Below, piece after piece: positions 16,592-25,828 of a DNA stretch of 64,000 bases; position 1 is the stretch's first letter; each line of letters starts with the position of its first letter. Location of the stretch: positions 1-64,000 of the IMG/VR virus record IMGVR_UViG_3300009181_000048. The stretch is one strand, 5' to 3'. The position numbers and the translations under genes are program-made. The stretch is from a virus. The notes beneath the pieces are model-generated. The model saw only the letters and a program-made list of their open reading frames with translations, did no database searches and had not been told where the DNA came from.

Positions 16592-16819
16592 ATGTGTGGT
16601 TGCAATAAACGAGCAGGTAGAAGCACGCAAGGAATGCGGGCAGGACTGACAACAACAAACAAAACAAGTAGAACTTTAGCTGCTTTAAACAGCAATAATG
16701 TGCGGAATGCTGGAATTGCCCCGCAAAGTGCCAAGGTAATAGGGGCTCAAGCAGAGAAAAGAAGAGTTCAGGCAGCTAGAAGAAATGCTATAATAAAATC
16801 TTTAAATAGAAGTTCTTGA
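16592..16819 (+). CDS. Small basic protein with MCGC N-terminus
   Basis: 75 aa, very basic (many Arg/Lys/Asn), with cysteines only in the first four residues (MCGCNKRAGR). A strong ribosome binding site, AGGAGGT, precedes the ATG, and TATATATTATAAT is about 25 bases upstream. A similar Cys-start protein (MCKCLPNYC) is encoded at 33.1 kb. It may bind nucleic acid or be a minor virion protein; the function is unknown. Confidence 0.6.
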   Translation: MCGCNKRAGRSTQGMRAGLTTTNKTSRTLAALNSNNVRNAGIAPQSAKVIGAQAEKRRVQAARRNAIIKSLNRSS

Positions 16820-16836
16820 AAAACGGTAATAATAAT

Positions 16837-17313
16837 ATGAAAAATTTCAAAGAATGGAAGGATGCTGAAGATTCATTTATTGAATCTGTAGAGGTATCTA
16901 GATATTCCATAGAAGTTAACTATAGAACCACTAGCGAAGAAGCATTAGAAGGTTTTGCGAAATTATGCTTAGGATATATAAGTGCAGCATTAAAAAAACA
17001 TGGATACCACACAAAACATGTTTTTACAGAAAAGCCTCTAAGGTTAATGGTTTCTTCTAGAAATTGGGATGATGGAGAATGGACAGGATTAGTTACATGG
17101 AACCCTGAGCATCTTTGTTTTATAATAAGCAAAGGGTTTTATAACAAAACCCGTAGTACGGTGTCAGTTAAAAAATCAATGAAATGTGTTGGCAAATCTG
17201 CATCAGAAATAACAAAAGAATTACACAATATGATGCATGCATTAAAAGAAGAACCGGATAGGCATGCAGAAAAACTAAAGCCAGTTGGTCTAAAACGAGG
17301 ACCAAAAAAATAA
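16837..17313 (+). CDS. Hypothetical protein with N-terminal targeting-like motif
   Basis: 158 aa from the ATG at 16837; a TTG seven codons upstream is less likely. It begins MKNFKEWKDAEDSFIES, matching the shared motif. An alpha/beta region follows (SRYSIEVNYRTTSEEALEGF, then PLRLMVSSRNWDDGEWTG) and a basic tail (KPVGLKRGPKK). No known family is recognised. It may be a packaged internal protein. Confidence 0.6.
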   Translation: MKNFKEWKDAEDSFIESVEVSRYSIEVNYRTTSEEALEGFAKLCLGYISAALKKHGYHTKHVFTEKPLRLMVSSRNWDDGEWTGLVTWNPEHLCFIISKGFYNKTRSTVSVKKSMKCVGKSASEITKELHNMMHALKEEPDRHAEKLKPVGLKRGPKK

Positions 17314-17363
17314 ACAAGTCAACTGCTTGCTAAGTTACATTTTTTTTCTTAAAATCATGAAAA

Positions 17364-18236
17364 TTACATCATTTTTATAGATAAAATATCACCATATCGA
17401 CCTAGTAAGTCTTCTTGCCATTGCTTTTTTTCGTCCATGCCTTCTTGCAATATTTGTTGTCCATCTAACTGTACGCCACCATTCGGACCAGGTGGATTTT
17501 GAATTCTACTTCTAATTCTCCCGAGTATTATCTTAGCAAAACACAAAGCCCCCTCTTGCATACCTTGAGTTACCTGATTGAAGTCTGGTCTTTTCTGTAA
17601 GTATCTTACAGCAACTGGATATGCTCTATAAGGTATTGGATATAATTTAATTGTATTGTATCCTGCCAACCATTCCCAGCCACCTTGTTGCCCTGATATT
17701 CTACTATACATGTCTTCGTATTGTTTATACATAACCCAATCGCCCATCTTACCCCAAACAGGTTGCTGTGGATTAATACCACCAGCTATAGAGCCATAAG
17801 CTCCAGCACCCATATACTCTAATGGGATAACGCCTCCAAGGTCAGAAGCAGAAAAAGCATAGTTTGATGTTTCCTTATATGAAACATGTCTTACAAAGCC
17901 TACATCTGCTGGTAAATTGTAAACGCTCTGTCCTGGAGTCGTGTAAAACGTGTAATACTGAAAGTATTCCATTGGTGCATAATCTTCAAATATTTGCAAT
18001 GCGAAATCTATAGAATTTTCTAGCTGCTGATCATCTAATTCTAAAGTTAAAACAGGTGCACCCAACATTGTTAAAACATATTCTTTAATTTGTTCTCTAA
18101 CTTTTTGTCTTTGTCTTCTTGGACCAATCTTACTTAAAGGTTCGGTTGGTCCTAAATTTGTGCAGTTTTGACCACATGAAAGCTGAGCATATTCATCTTG
18201 TGTAGGTCGTGGTATGAAAAGCAAATTATTATTCAT
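17364..18236 (-). CDS. Probable neck/head-completion protein (T4 gp13-type)
   Basis: 290 aa from the ATG at 18236. The N-terminal segment (EQIKEYVLTMLGAPVLTLEL followed by DDQQLENSIDFALQIFEDYAP) and the middle (YTTPGQSVYNLPADVGFVRH) are typical of phage neck or head-tail connector proteins that act after DNA packaging. The TIKLYPIPYRAYPVAVRYL region is also in that style. It is an abundant-type, well-conserved structural sequence, but my match to gp13 is from memory of the family. The start codon is only 5 bases after CTATATATAA and has no ribosome binding site. Confidence 0.55.
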   Translation of the reverse strand: MNNNLLFIPRPTQDEYAQLSCGQNCTNLGPTEPLSKIGPRRQRQKVREQIKEYVLTMLGAPVLTLELDDQQLENSIDFALQIFEDYAPMEYFQYYTFYTTPGQSVYNLPADVGFVRHVSYKETSNYAFSASDLGGVIPLEYMGAGAYGSIAGGINPQQPVWGKMGDWVMYKQYEDMYSRISGQQGGWEWLAGYNTIKLYPIPYRAYPVAVRYLQKRPDFNQVTQGMQEGALCFAKIILGRIRSRIQNPPGPNGGVQLDGQQILQEGMDEKKQWQEDLLGRYGDILSIKMM

Positions 18237-18292
18237 GATGCTTATATATAGTTGAGTAAAATACAAAATTTATGTAATAAGGGAAAAATAAC

Positions 18293-20659
18293 ATGCCATT
18301 AATTTCTTACAAGTTGTTTTTAGAGATGGCACCACGGGGGCGGGGCGTTATTCACGGACATCTGTCTAAATTTCCATTAAATTATGATGATGACGATTTA
18401 AAGTTCCTCAATCAGTTTGATATGAAGTATTACGCACAGGCAAGTGAACAAAGATTTGACATGCTTCATGATGCTTTAAAAAAACTTCATGATAAAAGAT
18501 TAGACATTATTAAAAGTGGTGATGAAAAAAAAGGTATACCAAGAAATTTTGATACAGAAATTAAGAATTTTTTATTAACTGGTAAATCAAAAAGCTTAAG
18601 TCAAGAAGACCAGAGAAAAATAAGAAGTTATAGAGAACTTCCTATAACTCCAGCTACAACGAGAGGCATGGGGGATAAGTTTGATGATAACGTTGCCGAA
18701 ATTGCCAAAGAAGATGCTTTTGAAATAGTTAAGCAAAAAACAGAGAATCTGAAGGCTTTAGAATTAGATCCGCCTGCGGCAAATTTTTCGCTGAAGGGTT
18801 CCAAGATAACAGCAATTCCATATCTAAACAGATTGTATCACAGACTAGAGCGTACTAGAGGCGAAGCACACATAGGCATTGATGACAACGGCGTTCTTAG
18901 TGATTCTGAACATCCGGTCGGAAGTGTAGGAAAATATGGCTATGATTTGTCACACCCACACACGGAACATGATCCTGAAAGTGGTTCGAAAAAGCATTAC
19001 ACAAGAGGCATGAGTTGGGTTGGTTCTGATGTTTGGGAGCGATCAATAAAAGAATATATTAAGCATAGTTCACACGAACATTTTGGAGTTCACCCTAGAG
19101 TTGAGGAAGGTATTTTTAATCCAAAAATTGAAATAAAATGGCTCCCAATGGATGGTAAAGATGGACGTCCAAAAATTGAGGATCCAACATATGATTGGAT
19201 GCTTGAAGATGAAATAGATAGACAAACAAAAAAAATGAAAGAAAATCTTCATCAAGGTCGACAAGCGAACGCAGCATCAAATCCGAAGAAAGTGGAGAGT
19301 AAGCCAGAAGGAAAAAAGCCACGACGAACCTTCAACCGTTTTGATAAAGCATTAACTGCCGACCAGAAGAAAGAAGTTAAAAAAAACGCTACCGATATAG
19401 TAAACAATAAAGTCAAAGCCGGTGAAGTATCTGCTCCATCTGTTCCTGGTGTCGATTCAGAAGAACGAAAATTTGAGATTAGATCAAGTAAAACGGCATT
19501 TGGCGGACTAATTAGTCCATTTGTTTATTTGCCACATGAATATATTGATAAAAAATGGACACCACTTTTAAATCCATCAACATATTTAAAAAAGGTTAAA
19601 GATGAAGCAGGAAATACTCAATATAAGCTAGATGATACTAATCGTATGGGCTCTCATTTTGGTGATACAACTAATAGTAAAAATGTAGGCATTAGTCCCA
19701 ATAAAAACGTTCCATCAAAAAATTATTTAGATCCTGATGATCCTGCAAACGCTACCGTCGTCAAAGAATTTGAGAAAGGAATTATTCCAGACGGAGAAAT
19801 AAGGAAGGAATTCGAGCAGGGAGTTCGTAATTGTCTTACAGGAAATTGCGGTGGAGCGAACAGTGGTGTAAAAGATGCCATATTGAGAAATCCCAGCACA
19901 TTTGAGGGGTTGGTCAATGATGTGATCATTGCAGCTTACAATCAATTAGGCGAACATTCACAAGTGTGGAGCGACCCTAAAACGTTTGCGATAGGCGTTG
20001 TGACCAATTATTTACAGGGTGCAGTGCATGATATGGCCACAAGAAGACTACGTGGAATACATGTACACGGCTTTACTTCACACGATCCATCTCAAAAAGG
20101 ATACACTCCGGATGATAGAAGAAGACGAGGGGGCAGAATCCATTCTGTGAACCATAGGGATGCTATGAACAAAGCTCAAAAAGAATACGAGGCGGCGTTG
20201 AAAGCAGCGACACAGCAAAGTGGGACAGAAGGATTAAAAGATATTATTACTGCGGGAGAGGGAGCGTATGCTAATTTTTTTGATGCAGTCAAAGAAACAC
20301 TAATAAAAACCCTCGGTGTAAACCAGACAAGAGCAGACTTATTAGTTAAAAATTGGATAAAGCAAGGGATCCATCCAGTTGATGTTGCTACCATTGTTAA
20401 TGGTATGAAGCCTGAGAACGGCAACCCGATTAGCGGCGAGGGCGACAGCGGCGACTCTTCGCCTACGATTTTGCCACCTGCAAGGTTACCAATTTCAAAG
20501 CCTACGGCAACCTCCGTCAGAAACCCATTACTTGGGCGTGTTAAAAAAATAATTGGTGATTCGCCTACTGTTGATAACCCCCAAATAGACTGGAAAATTT
20601 TATCTGGTCTTACTTTTTTTGAACGTGTAGAAATACTAAAAAGAATAAGAAGAAGTTAA
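18293..20659 (+). CDS. Large polar protein with N-terminal targeting-like motif
   Basis: 788 aa. It begins MPLISYKLFLEMAPRG, a variant of the shared N-terminal motif. The sequence is hydrophilic, His/Lys/Asp-rich, with segments HLSKFPLNYDDDDL, RTRGEAHIGIDDNG, VGKYGYDLSHPHTEHDP and HDMATRRLRGIHVHGFTSHDP. No Walker, nuclease or protease motif is obvious. The C-terminal 70 residues include a polar linker and a basic helix. It could be an ejected internal protein. Near the 5' end, ACGGGGGCGGGGCG marks a local GC patch. Its coding status is certain from length; function is unknown. Confidence 0.75.
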   Translation: MPLISYKLFLEMAPRGRGVIHGHLSKFPLNYDDDDLKFLNQFDMKYYAQASEQRFDMLHDALKKLHDKRLDIIKSGDEKKGIPRNFDTEIKNFLLTGKSKSLSQEDQRKIRSYRELPITPATTRGMGDKFDDNVAEIAKEDAFEIVKQKTENLKALELDPPAANFSLKGSKITAIPYLNRLYHRLERTRGEAHIGIDDNGVLSDSEHPVGSVGKYGYDLSHPHTEHDPESGSKKHYTRGMSWVGSDVWERSIKEYIKHSSHEHFGVHPRVEEGIFNPKIEIKWLPMDGKDGRPKIEDPTYDWMLEDEIDRQTKKMKENLHQGRQANAASNPKKVESKPEGKKPRRTFNRFDKALTADQKKEVKKNATDIVNNKVKAGEVSAPSVPGVDSEERKFEIRSSKTAFGGLISPFVYLPHEYIDKKWTPLLNPSTYLKKVKDEAGNTQYKLDDTNRMGSHFGDTTNSKNVGISPNKNVPSKNYLDPDDPANATVVKEFEKGIIPDGEIRKEFEQGVRNCLTGNCGGANSGVKDAILRNPSTFEGLVNDVIIAAYNQLGEHSQVWSDPKTFAIGVVTNYLQGAVHDMATRRLRGIHVHGFTSHDPSQKGYTPDDRRRRGGRIHSVNHRDAMNKAQKEYEAALKAATQQSGTEGLKDIITAGEGAYANFFDAVKETLIKTLGVNQTRADLLVKNWIKQGIHPVDVATIVNGMKPENGNPISGEGDSGDSSPTILPPARLPISKPTATSVRNPLLGRVKKIIGDSPTVDNPQIDWKILSGLTFFERVEILKRIRRS

Positions 20660-20662
20660 GTC

Positions 20663-21082
20663 TCAATTATTTTTTTGTATCATCTTTTTTTGAATTTCTT
20701 GTGCTTGTTTTGCAAAAATAGCCATTGCATCTGGATCCACGTACAAAGATTTTCCAGAAGCAGGATCAATAGGCAGTATATTAGCCTGTCTTTCTACTGG
20801 GGCACTTTTTATTTCTTTTAATATTTCTTCGTATTTTGGATCGTTTTGTTCTATTACTTGCTCTTGGAAAACACCTACTATATGTGGCCAGCTATAAAAA
20901 TTTTTGCAACCTGTTATAGGATGCCTAGAAAAAACTCCATCTTCGTCTATGCTTTCAATTATACCTAAGAAAAAATCTGGAAATTGAACATCTGTAAAGT
21001 TTGGCTTACAAACAGAAGTCGTTAAAATTGTACAAACATGCCCAACGAACTCTTGCATTCTTTTAATTGTTGTGCTTTTCAT
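20663..21082 (-). CDS. Hypothetical protein
   Basis: 139 aa from the ATG at 21082, which has AAGGA 8 bases upstream; the longer frame to 21127 would overlap the primase gene. It contains a small beta-rich part (FPDFFLGIIESIDEDGVFSR, GCKNFYSWPHIVGVF) that could be an SH3- or OB-like barrel, then a helical tail with PASGKSLYVDPDAMAIF. It follows the primase gene by 10 bases and is probably co-expressed. Confidence 0.6.
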   Translation of the reverse strand: MKSTTIKRMQEFVGHVCTILTTSVCKPNFTDVQFPDFFLGIIESIDEDGVFSRHPITGCKNFYSWPHIVGVFQEQVIEQNDPKYEEILKEIKSAPVERQANILPIDPASGKSLYVDPDAMAIFAKQAQEIQKKMIQKNN

Positions 21083-21092
21083 TTTTTTTCCT

Positions 21093-22151
21093 TTAATTCC
21101 AAATGTCGCTATACCCAAAAAAATCACAAACAGTACCGGTTGGTGCCGAATAGTCCAAAGCTTTTTGATTTTTAATTATGTAGTGATATAATAATTCCGA
21201 ATTATTTCTTATTAAAAATTCATTCCAATCATTATATCCTTTTGGAGGAACAACAAACATAATTTTGTCAGATCCTCCTCTTTTTGCACTTTCTATGGAG
21301 CTTACGATAGAACTCATTTTGATAGTACCAGCACTTCCAGCTTTATCTCTATCGAGACATATAACAACTTTATATTCTGCTAGCAACATAGCTTGTTTCT
21401 TGCCCATATTTTTACCGCCGCATGCAACAGCATTTAGTTCAGATTGGTGTAGGCTTTTTGCATTAAATTCACCCTCGCATATATAAACAAACTCTCCAGC
21501 TTTTGGCCATTTTCCAGCCATATAGACAACATCTTCTTTTCCTACACCAACTGATTTTGGTGGACCCAAATACTTACATTTTGAGTTTCCCAAAGCCCTG
21601 CCATTCCAATATACTAAATTTTCATTTTTGTCATAATAAGGAATTATTATCCTATTTTTATAACGATCCCCAGTACAAATATACAATCCGTCTATGATTA
21701 TTTTTCTTTGTACAAGATATTCTTCTGCTTTTTTTCGCCACCAATTATTTGTTCCAAGGTCAGATATTAAATGACATTCTTGAGGTAGGGTTAAAGAACC
21801 TTTTATTTCTTTTTCTACTTCTTTTTCTTGTGAAAGTAATTCTTCTAATTTTCTTTCAAGTTCTCTAATAGGCGTTCTGCCTTTTAGAATATCTAATGCA
21901 CTATCTCTGTCGCATTTGTCTACTATTTGAACTAATTTGACTAAACTTCCTTTTTTATCTGTTTTAAAACAATGGAAAACACCATTGTTGTGTCTTTTTT
22001 TACCTCCTCTTGGATTGCACCAAAGATGGTGACCTGTATCGTCTGGTTCGAATATTGTATTGATTCTTATTTCGCTACCTTTAACCAGAACGTTATCCTC
22101 TCCAAATTTGGATATTGCCCACTTCTCAAATTTTTTAAATTCAATTGACAT
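21093..22151 (-). CDS. DnaG/T7 gp4-type primase with Toprim domain
   Basis: 352 aa. The N-terminal region has a CHC2-like zinc-finger remnant (LWCNPRGGKKRHNNGVFHCF), where only some ligands are visible. The Toprim domain is clear: catalytic Glu in YICEGEFNAKSL (about 221-232), AVACGGKNMG, and the acidic pair in VVICLDRDKAG (about 260-270). There is no C-terminal helicase domain, so it resembles a stand-alone primase. It should make RNA primers at the fork together with a separate helicase. A CTATATT element precedes the gene. A different, archaeo-eukaryotic prim-pol lies at 9.4 kb. Confidence 0.8.
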   Translation of the reverse strand: MSIEFKKFEKWAISKFGEDNVLVKGSEIRINTIFEPDDTGHHLWCNPRGGKKRHNNGVFHCFKTDKKGSLVKLVQIVDKCDRDSALDILKGRTPIRELERKLEELLSQEKEVEKEIKGSLTLPQECHLISDLGTNNWWRKKAEEYLVQRKIIIDGLYICTGDRYKNRIIIPYYDKNENLVYWNGRALGNSKCKYLGPPKSVGVGKEDVVYMAGKWPKAGEFVYICEGEFNAKSLHQSELNAVACGGKNMGKKQAMLLAEYKVVICLDRDKAGSAGTIKMSSIVSSIESAKRGGSDKIMFVVPPKGYNDWNEFLIRNNSELLYHYIIKNQKALDYSAPTGTVCDFFGYSDIWN

Positions 22152-22228
22152 TTGATATTGAGTGAATTTTTTGAGTCGATAGAATATAGCAGTTATTCAT
22201 CTTCTCGGATATAGAGGTTTAAATTGTA

Positions 22229-23002
22229 ATGGAAGAAAACTTAATTTGTGAGCACATATCAGTATCTAGACAACAAACATGGAATGAGTGCCAAGCACGT
22301 TATAAATATAGATATCATTTAAAAGTTGTTTCAGATGAGCCTGTGCAACCTTATTTTGTTTATGGAAAATTTGTGCATAAGGTAGCAGAAGTTTATGTGC
22401 AAGAGCAAGGGAAAAAAGATATTAAAGACATAGCAAAAGACTGTTTATCTGGGTCTATAGAAGTAGATAGCGGTAAAGGTAGAACAGTATTACAAAGTGA
22501 ATATTTAAAACGTATTCCAGAGCATTTAAATAATATAAAAAAAATAAGCGACAAAATTGGCTATGATGGAAAATTAGAACATATTTTTCATTTTGATCTT
22601 AACCCTCCAAATAATCATTTTTTAACCGGTGTTATTGATCGTTTAATCATACGAGGCGACAAATTTTTTATTTTAGATTATAAAACAACAAAAAAAGGCA
22701 AGTGGAGAAAGAATCAAAACACAATACGGAACGACATACAGCTCAGGTGTTACGCAAGAGTTGTTCAATTAGAGTTTGGAGCAAAAGCAGAAAACATACG
22801 ATGTGCATTATTTTATCTTGATGGAGCAGATCTTGTAGCAACTAAGTTCACAGAGGAATCGTTAGAATCGGCTCAGAAAGATCTTCATGATACCTACAAG
22901 CACATAACATCTACAGGCGTGGACAGTGTTTATGGAAGAGTTGGTGACCAATGCCGACGATGCGACTATAGGAAAATATGTAGTTGGTATAGTTTAACTT
23001 GA
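22229..23002 (+). CDS. RecB/Cas4-like PD-(D/E)XK nuclease with predicted Fe-S cluster
   Basis: 257 aa. The nuclease core is visible as GVIDRL (Asp about 136), LDYKTTK (Asp149, Lys151) and QLRCYA. Four cysteines placed as in Cas4 and AddB-type nucleases, C21 in WNECQARY and C242, C245, C251 in QCRRCDYRKIC, predict a 4Fe-4S cluster that pins the ends of the domain. It is probably a 5'-3' or end-processing exonuclease for phage recombination or replication. There are no CRISPR genes nearby, so a Cas4 role in spacer acquisition is unlikely. Confidence 0.8.
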   Translation: MEENLICEHISVSRQQTWNECQARYKYRYHLKVVSDEPVQPYFVYGKFVHKVAEVYVQEQGKKDIKDIAKDCLSGSIEVDSGKGRTVLQSEYLKRIPEHLNNIKKISDKIGYDGKLEHIFHFDLNPPNNHFLTGVIDRLIIRGDKFFILDYKTTKKGKWRKNQNTIRNDIQLRCYARVVQLEFGAKAENIRCALFYLDGADLVATKFTEESLESAQKDLHDTYKHITSTGVDSVYGRVGDQCRRCDYRKICSWYSLT

Positions 23003-23019
23003 AAAAGCAAATGAATGGA

Positions 23020-23892
23020 TTACGGCATTAAAATATAGTCTGGAGAATATTGCTGTTTAATTCCAGATCTATCTATTATTTTTATTGTTTTTGCTTGTGG
23101 TTCTAGTAGGAAACTATAGCCTTTTTGTTTTGCCCAAAAATTGTGTATATTATATAAAGACGTAAAATATCCTAGTCCGCTACCATCCACATATTCTGTT
23201 CCCCAACAAGTTCCTATATAATATCCATTATCATCAAAAAGACCCCCGCCAGATCTTCCTGGACGAGGACTATTATTTTCTGTAACAACATCGTTATTTA
23301 CTTCTTTTATTTTTACAGAATAATGTGCAACTTCACCAGAATGGTCACATCCACAAGAATGAACGGATTTGATTTTGTACTTATAATCTATAGGTGCAAT
23401 TGGAAAATAAGTTGGAATCCAATCAGGTGTAAATACTACTAGAGATGTGTCTTGTTTTTCAGAATATGTGTAAAAAAGCACATCAGCGGTATATGTGATT
23501 GGTGTTTTTAGTTTGTTTTCATTTTTATAAAATATAGTTATTTCGCATTTCATTTTTTTATTTTTACAAGATTCTTCTGACATTGTTCCTTTTTTCCACA
23601 AATGACCGCAAGATGCTACATATGCAAGATTTTTTTCTGGTTCATAATATATTATTGTGCCAGATCCTGAGGATTGCCCAACGCTTATTTTTACAGAAGG
23701 GGATAAAAATTTAACATATTCTTTTCCTCTTTGTTCCAATGGTGCATATCCAAATCGATCAGGCATAGCCCGAATGATTGGCATGTTGTCGAGAGGGTCT
23801 ATTGTGAAGCCGAAGGGGGACAGGTCACGAGGGCTCTCTAATTGGTTCAATGTGATGCAAAAAGCCAAAAAAATAAAAATATATTTTTTCAC
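23020..23892 (-). CDS. Exported trypsin-like serine protease
   Basis: 290 aa, GTG start with AGGAGGG just upstream. A signal peptide covers residues 1-16 (KKYIFIFLAFCITL). The trypsin-fold triad is visible: His97 in VASCGHLW, Asp148 in KQDTSLVVF, Ser214 in PGRSGGGLF. It probably cleaves proteins in the host periplasm or envelope during infection or lysis, or superinfecting-phage receptors; these roles are inferred. The last 20 residues contain IIDRSGI then YSPDYILMP, which closely match the end of the C39-like peptidase at 33.9 kb. That shared tail suggests a common anchor or processing signal. Confidence 0.75.
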   Translation of the reverse strand: MKKYIFIFLAFCITLNQLESPRDLSPFGFTIDPLDNMPIIRAMPDRFGYAPLEQRGKEYVKFLSPSVKISVGQSSGSGTIIYYEPEKNLAYVASCGHLWKKGTMSEESCKNKKMKCEITIFYKNENKLKTPITYTADVLFYTYSEKQDTSLVVFTPDWIPTYFPIAPIDYKYKIKSVHSCGCDHSGEVAHYSVKIKEVNNDVVTENNSPRPGRSGGGLFDDNGYYIGTCWGTEYVDGSGLGYFTSLYNIHNFWAKQKGYSFLLEPQAKTIKIIDRSGIKQQYSPDYILMP

Positions 23893-23955
23893 GACCCTCC
23901 TAGTTGTAATTTATTGCTTCCTTGACTACATTATATATCCTATTGGAACCATAAA

Positions 23956-24357
23956 ATGAATTTAACAATATCGCACTACATTTTTTTAAACAGAGAACAA
24001 CGATATAGGTTATATGATGGAGATCTTATAGAAGTTGTAGGACACAATGTTCCATTTTTTAAAAAGAATAAAATAGAATCTGCAAAAGAGGTTTTTTGCC
24101 AGTATTATATTACTAGTCATAATTTACCGACAATGATTTTACGTTCTATAGATGGATATATTATTAATATATCAAAAAACTTAACAAAAATAACAGATGT
24201 AGACATTAAAAAAATTTTAGATGTAAAAGATGGTGGGTGCGAAGAAATTAGTTGTAAGCATATTGGAAAAACTCTTATAAATAAAAAAGCAGTTAGAACA
24301 AATCATTTCTTTGAAATAAAGACTATGGAGCTTTTATTGGATACAATTTCTTGTTAA
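23956..24357 (+). CDS. Hypothetical protein
   Basis: 133 aa, mixed alpha/beta, beginning MNLTISHYIFLNREQRYRLY. It contains GCEEISCKHIGKT near the C-terminus and ends in Cys. It is preceded by a TATATA element and GGAA before the ATG. It converges on the next gene with adjacent stop codons. No family is recognised. Confidence 0.55.
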   Translation: MNLTISHYIFLNREQRYRLYDGDLIEVVGHNVPFFKKNKIESAKEVFCQYYITSHNLPTMILRSIDGYIINISKNLTKITDVDIKKILDVKDGGCEEISCKHIGKTLINKKAVRTNHFFEIKTMELLLDTISC

Positions 24358-24876
24358 CTACGCACAGCCATTCATTGTATCTACCAATGAAAGCGACATA
24401 CGCATATTTATTGTGTCCGAAGCGGATAAAGAAACAGTGCCCGATAGCTTTGCTGTTGCTAGAAGAACGCCACTAGATATATTTGAGGCAAGAAAAATAT
24501 TACAAACAGGTCCCCAACCTGCATTAATTGCATAAAAAGATAAAATTCCGCTTGTAGCCTGATAAACACCATCGACTAATTGAACCGTAAACCCAGTAGT
24601 AGAGCTTGCGGCTTGTCGAGCATACCCATTAGACGCAGGCTCATCAGTTAATTCGGTAATAGTATCTGCTGTAGAAATAACAGTTCTGTTATCAAGTCCG
24701 ATATAGTAGTTTGCTGGAGGATACGACCCAGTATTGTTAAAACAGCATTTTAGAAAAAACTCTTCTCCTTTTGTGTGTAGCATATTGTACACATTTTTTT
24801 CTTCCCATATTACTTTTGAGTCTCTAACGTGTTGTACTTCTATAATTTTCATTATACCATGCCATGGTTTTTTCAT
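24358..24876 (-). CDS. Probable phage structural protein (tail or fibre-associated)
   Basis: 172 aa. The N-terminal segment (VIWEEKNVYNMLHTKGEEFF) and PPANYYIGLDNRT are followed by TDEPASNGYARQA, STTGFTVQL and a beta-rich end. This pattern, with an opening about a reporter-like strand then NYYIGLDNR and NGYAR, is common in minor virion proteins near tail genes. It overlaps the next upstream gene by 4 bases. Virion location is inferred. Confidence 0.5.
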   Translation of the reverse strand: MKKPWHGIMKIIEVQHVRDSKVIWEEKNVYNMLHTKGEEFFLKCCFNNTGSYPPANYYIGLDNRTVISTADTITELTDEPASNGYARQAASSTTGFTVQLVDGVYQATSGILSFYAINAGWGPVCNIFLASNISSGVLLATAKLSGTVSLSASDTINMRMSLSLVDTMNGCA

Positions 24877-25136
24877 TTTTGCCTTTCAATTTTTTCTTTT
24901 TCTTCATCTATCATTTTTTCAATAGCTTGCATTGAGAACCTCTGTGTACCTATTTTTTTATTTTCTTTTCTTTTTTGATTTTTAAGTTCTCTTTTGTTTC
25001 TTTTTAATTCGACTTCATTTAATTTGTATAAAGCCATTTGTATATACTGCTTAACGATAATAAGAGAAAAGTCTTCTGGGAAGTTTTGTAATGCTTTTTC
25101 CAAGCTGTTTTTAATTGTATTTATATTGTTTTTCAT
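24873..25136 (-). CDS. Small charged coiled-coil-like protein
   Basis: 87 aa, highly Lys/Glu-rich in its second half (KRNKRELKNQKRKENKK, then IDEEKEKIERQK), predicted helical or coiled coil. It overlaps its neighbours by 4 bases on each side, forming a minus-strand operon downstream of the terminase. A scaffold or terminase-associated function is possible; the family is not recognised. Confidence 0.55.
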   Translation of the reverse strand: MKNNINTIKNSLEKALQNFPEDFSLIIVKQYIQMALYKLNEVELKRNKRELKNQKRKENKKIGTQRFSMQAIEKMIDEEKEKIERQK

Positions 25137-25819
25137 TTTTTAAGATAATTTATCAGGGAATTACAATCTTTTTGTAGTATTTCTGGTATAGATTTATTAG
25201 GAATTTCATTGATTTCATTATTCTCAAATTTAAATTTTATTTGTTTTTTATGGGTACTTCCAATTGTAACAATAGCTTCTTCAGACAAATATGCTATATT
25301 CCCATATTCTGGAGTAGGGTACAGTGCTTCCACAAAAATATTGTGGTTGTGCCAGATTATATTCTTTACTGCTTTATCTATTTTTTCAGCTAATTCCTGT
25401 ACTCTTTTTTTTGAATGGTAAGAATAATTACTAATAGCTTTATCTATCTCTATACAGTTAATTTCCTCTGCATACAAACTAGTTTCATACTCTAATAACA
25501 TTGAGTTTATTTTTTCTGCTGCTGTATTTGAATTTTTATATGCCCAATCAAATAGTTTTTTTCTTTCTTGTGATATCTTTTTTACTAAATGTGTAGCAAC
25601 TGCCATCTCCAACAAAATTGAATTTGGGTACTGAGATTCTTCTAACAAATTTGTTAATTCTAGTTCATTAATCGTATCGTTTTTAACAAATTTTATACGG
25701 TCTTTGCTTGGGTTCATTAGCAAGCCAGATAGTTCTTCTATCAAACTATTATTGTATTGTTCTATAGAAAATTCTGTTTTCTTATTTTCTTTAATTTCTA
25801 TGTATTTTTTGTAAGACAT
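25133..25819 (-). CDS. Hypothetical helical protein next to terminase
   Basis: 228 aa, mostly helical, with Lys/Glu-rich segments and a short C-terminal beta region (EAIVTIGSTHKKQIKFKFEN). It begins MSYKKYIEIKENKK, a loose version of the shared N-terminal motif (aromatic spacing with a basic-acidic tail). It starts 9 bases after the terminase gene ends, so it is co-transcribed with it. The function is unknown. Confidence 0.55.
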   Translation of the reverse strand: MSYKKYIEIKENKKTEFSIEQYNNSLIEELSGLLMNPSKDRIKFVKNDTINELELTNLLEESQYPNSILLEMAVATHLVKKISQERKKLFDWAYKNSNTAAEKINSMLLEYETSLYAEEINCIEIDKAISNYSYHSKKRVQELAEKIDKAVKNIIWHNHNIFVEALYPTPEYGNIAYLSEEAIVTIGSTHKKQIKFKFENNEINEIPNKSIPEILQKDCNSLINYLKK

Positions 25820-25828
25820 TTTTTCTTT

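Noticed and set aside
22229-23002. Cas4 of a CRISPR system
   Set aside because: The nuclease has Cas4-like cysteines, but no cas genes or repeat array are present; phage recombination nucleases share this fold.
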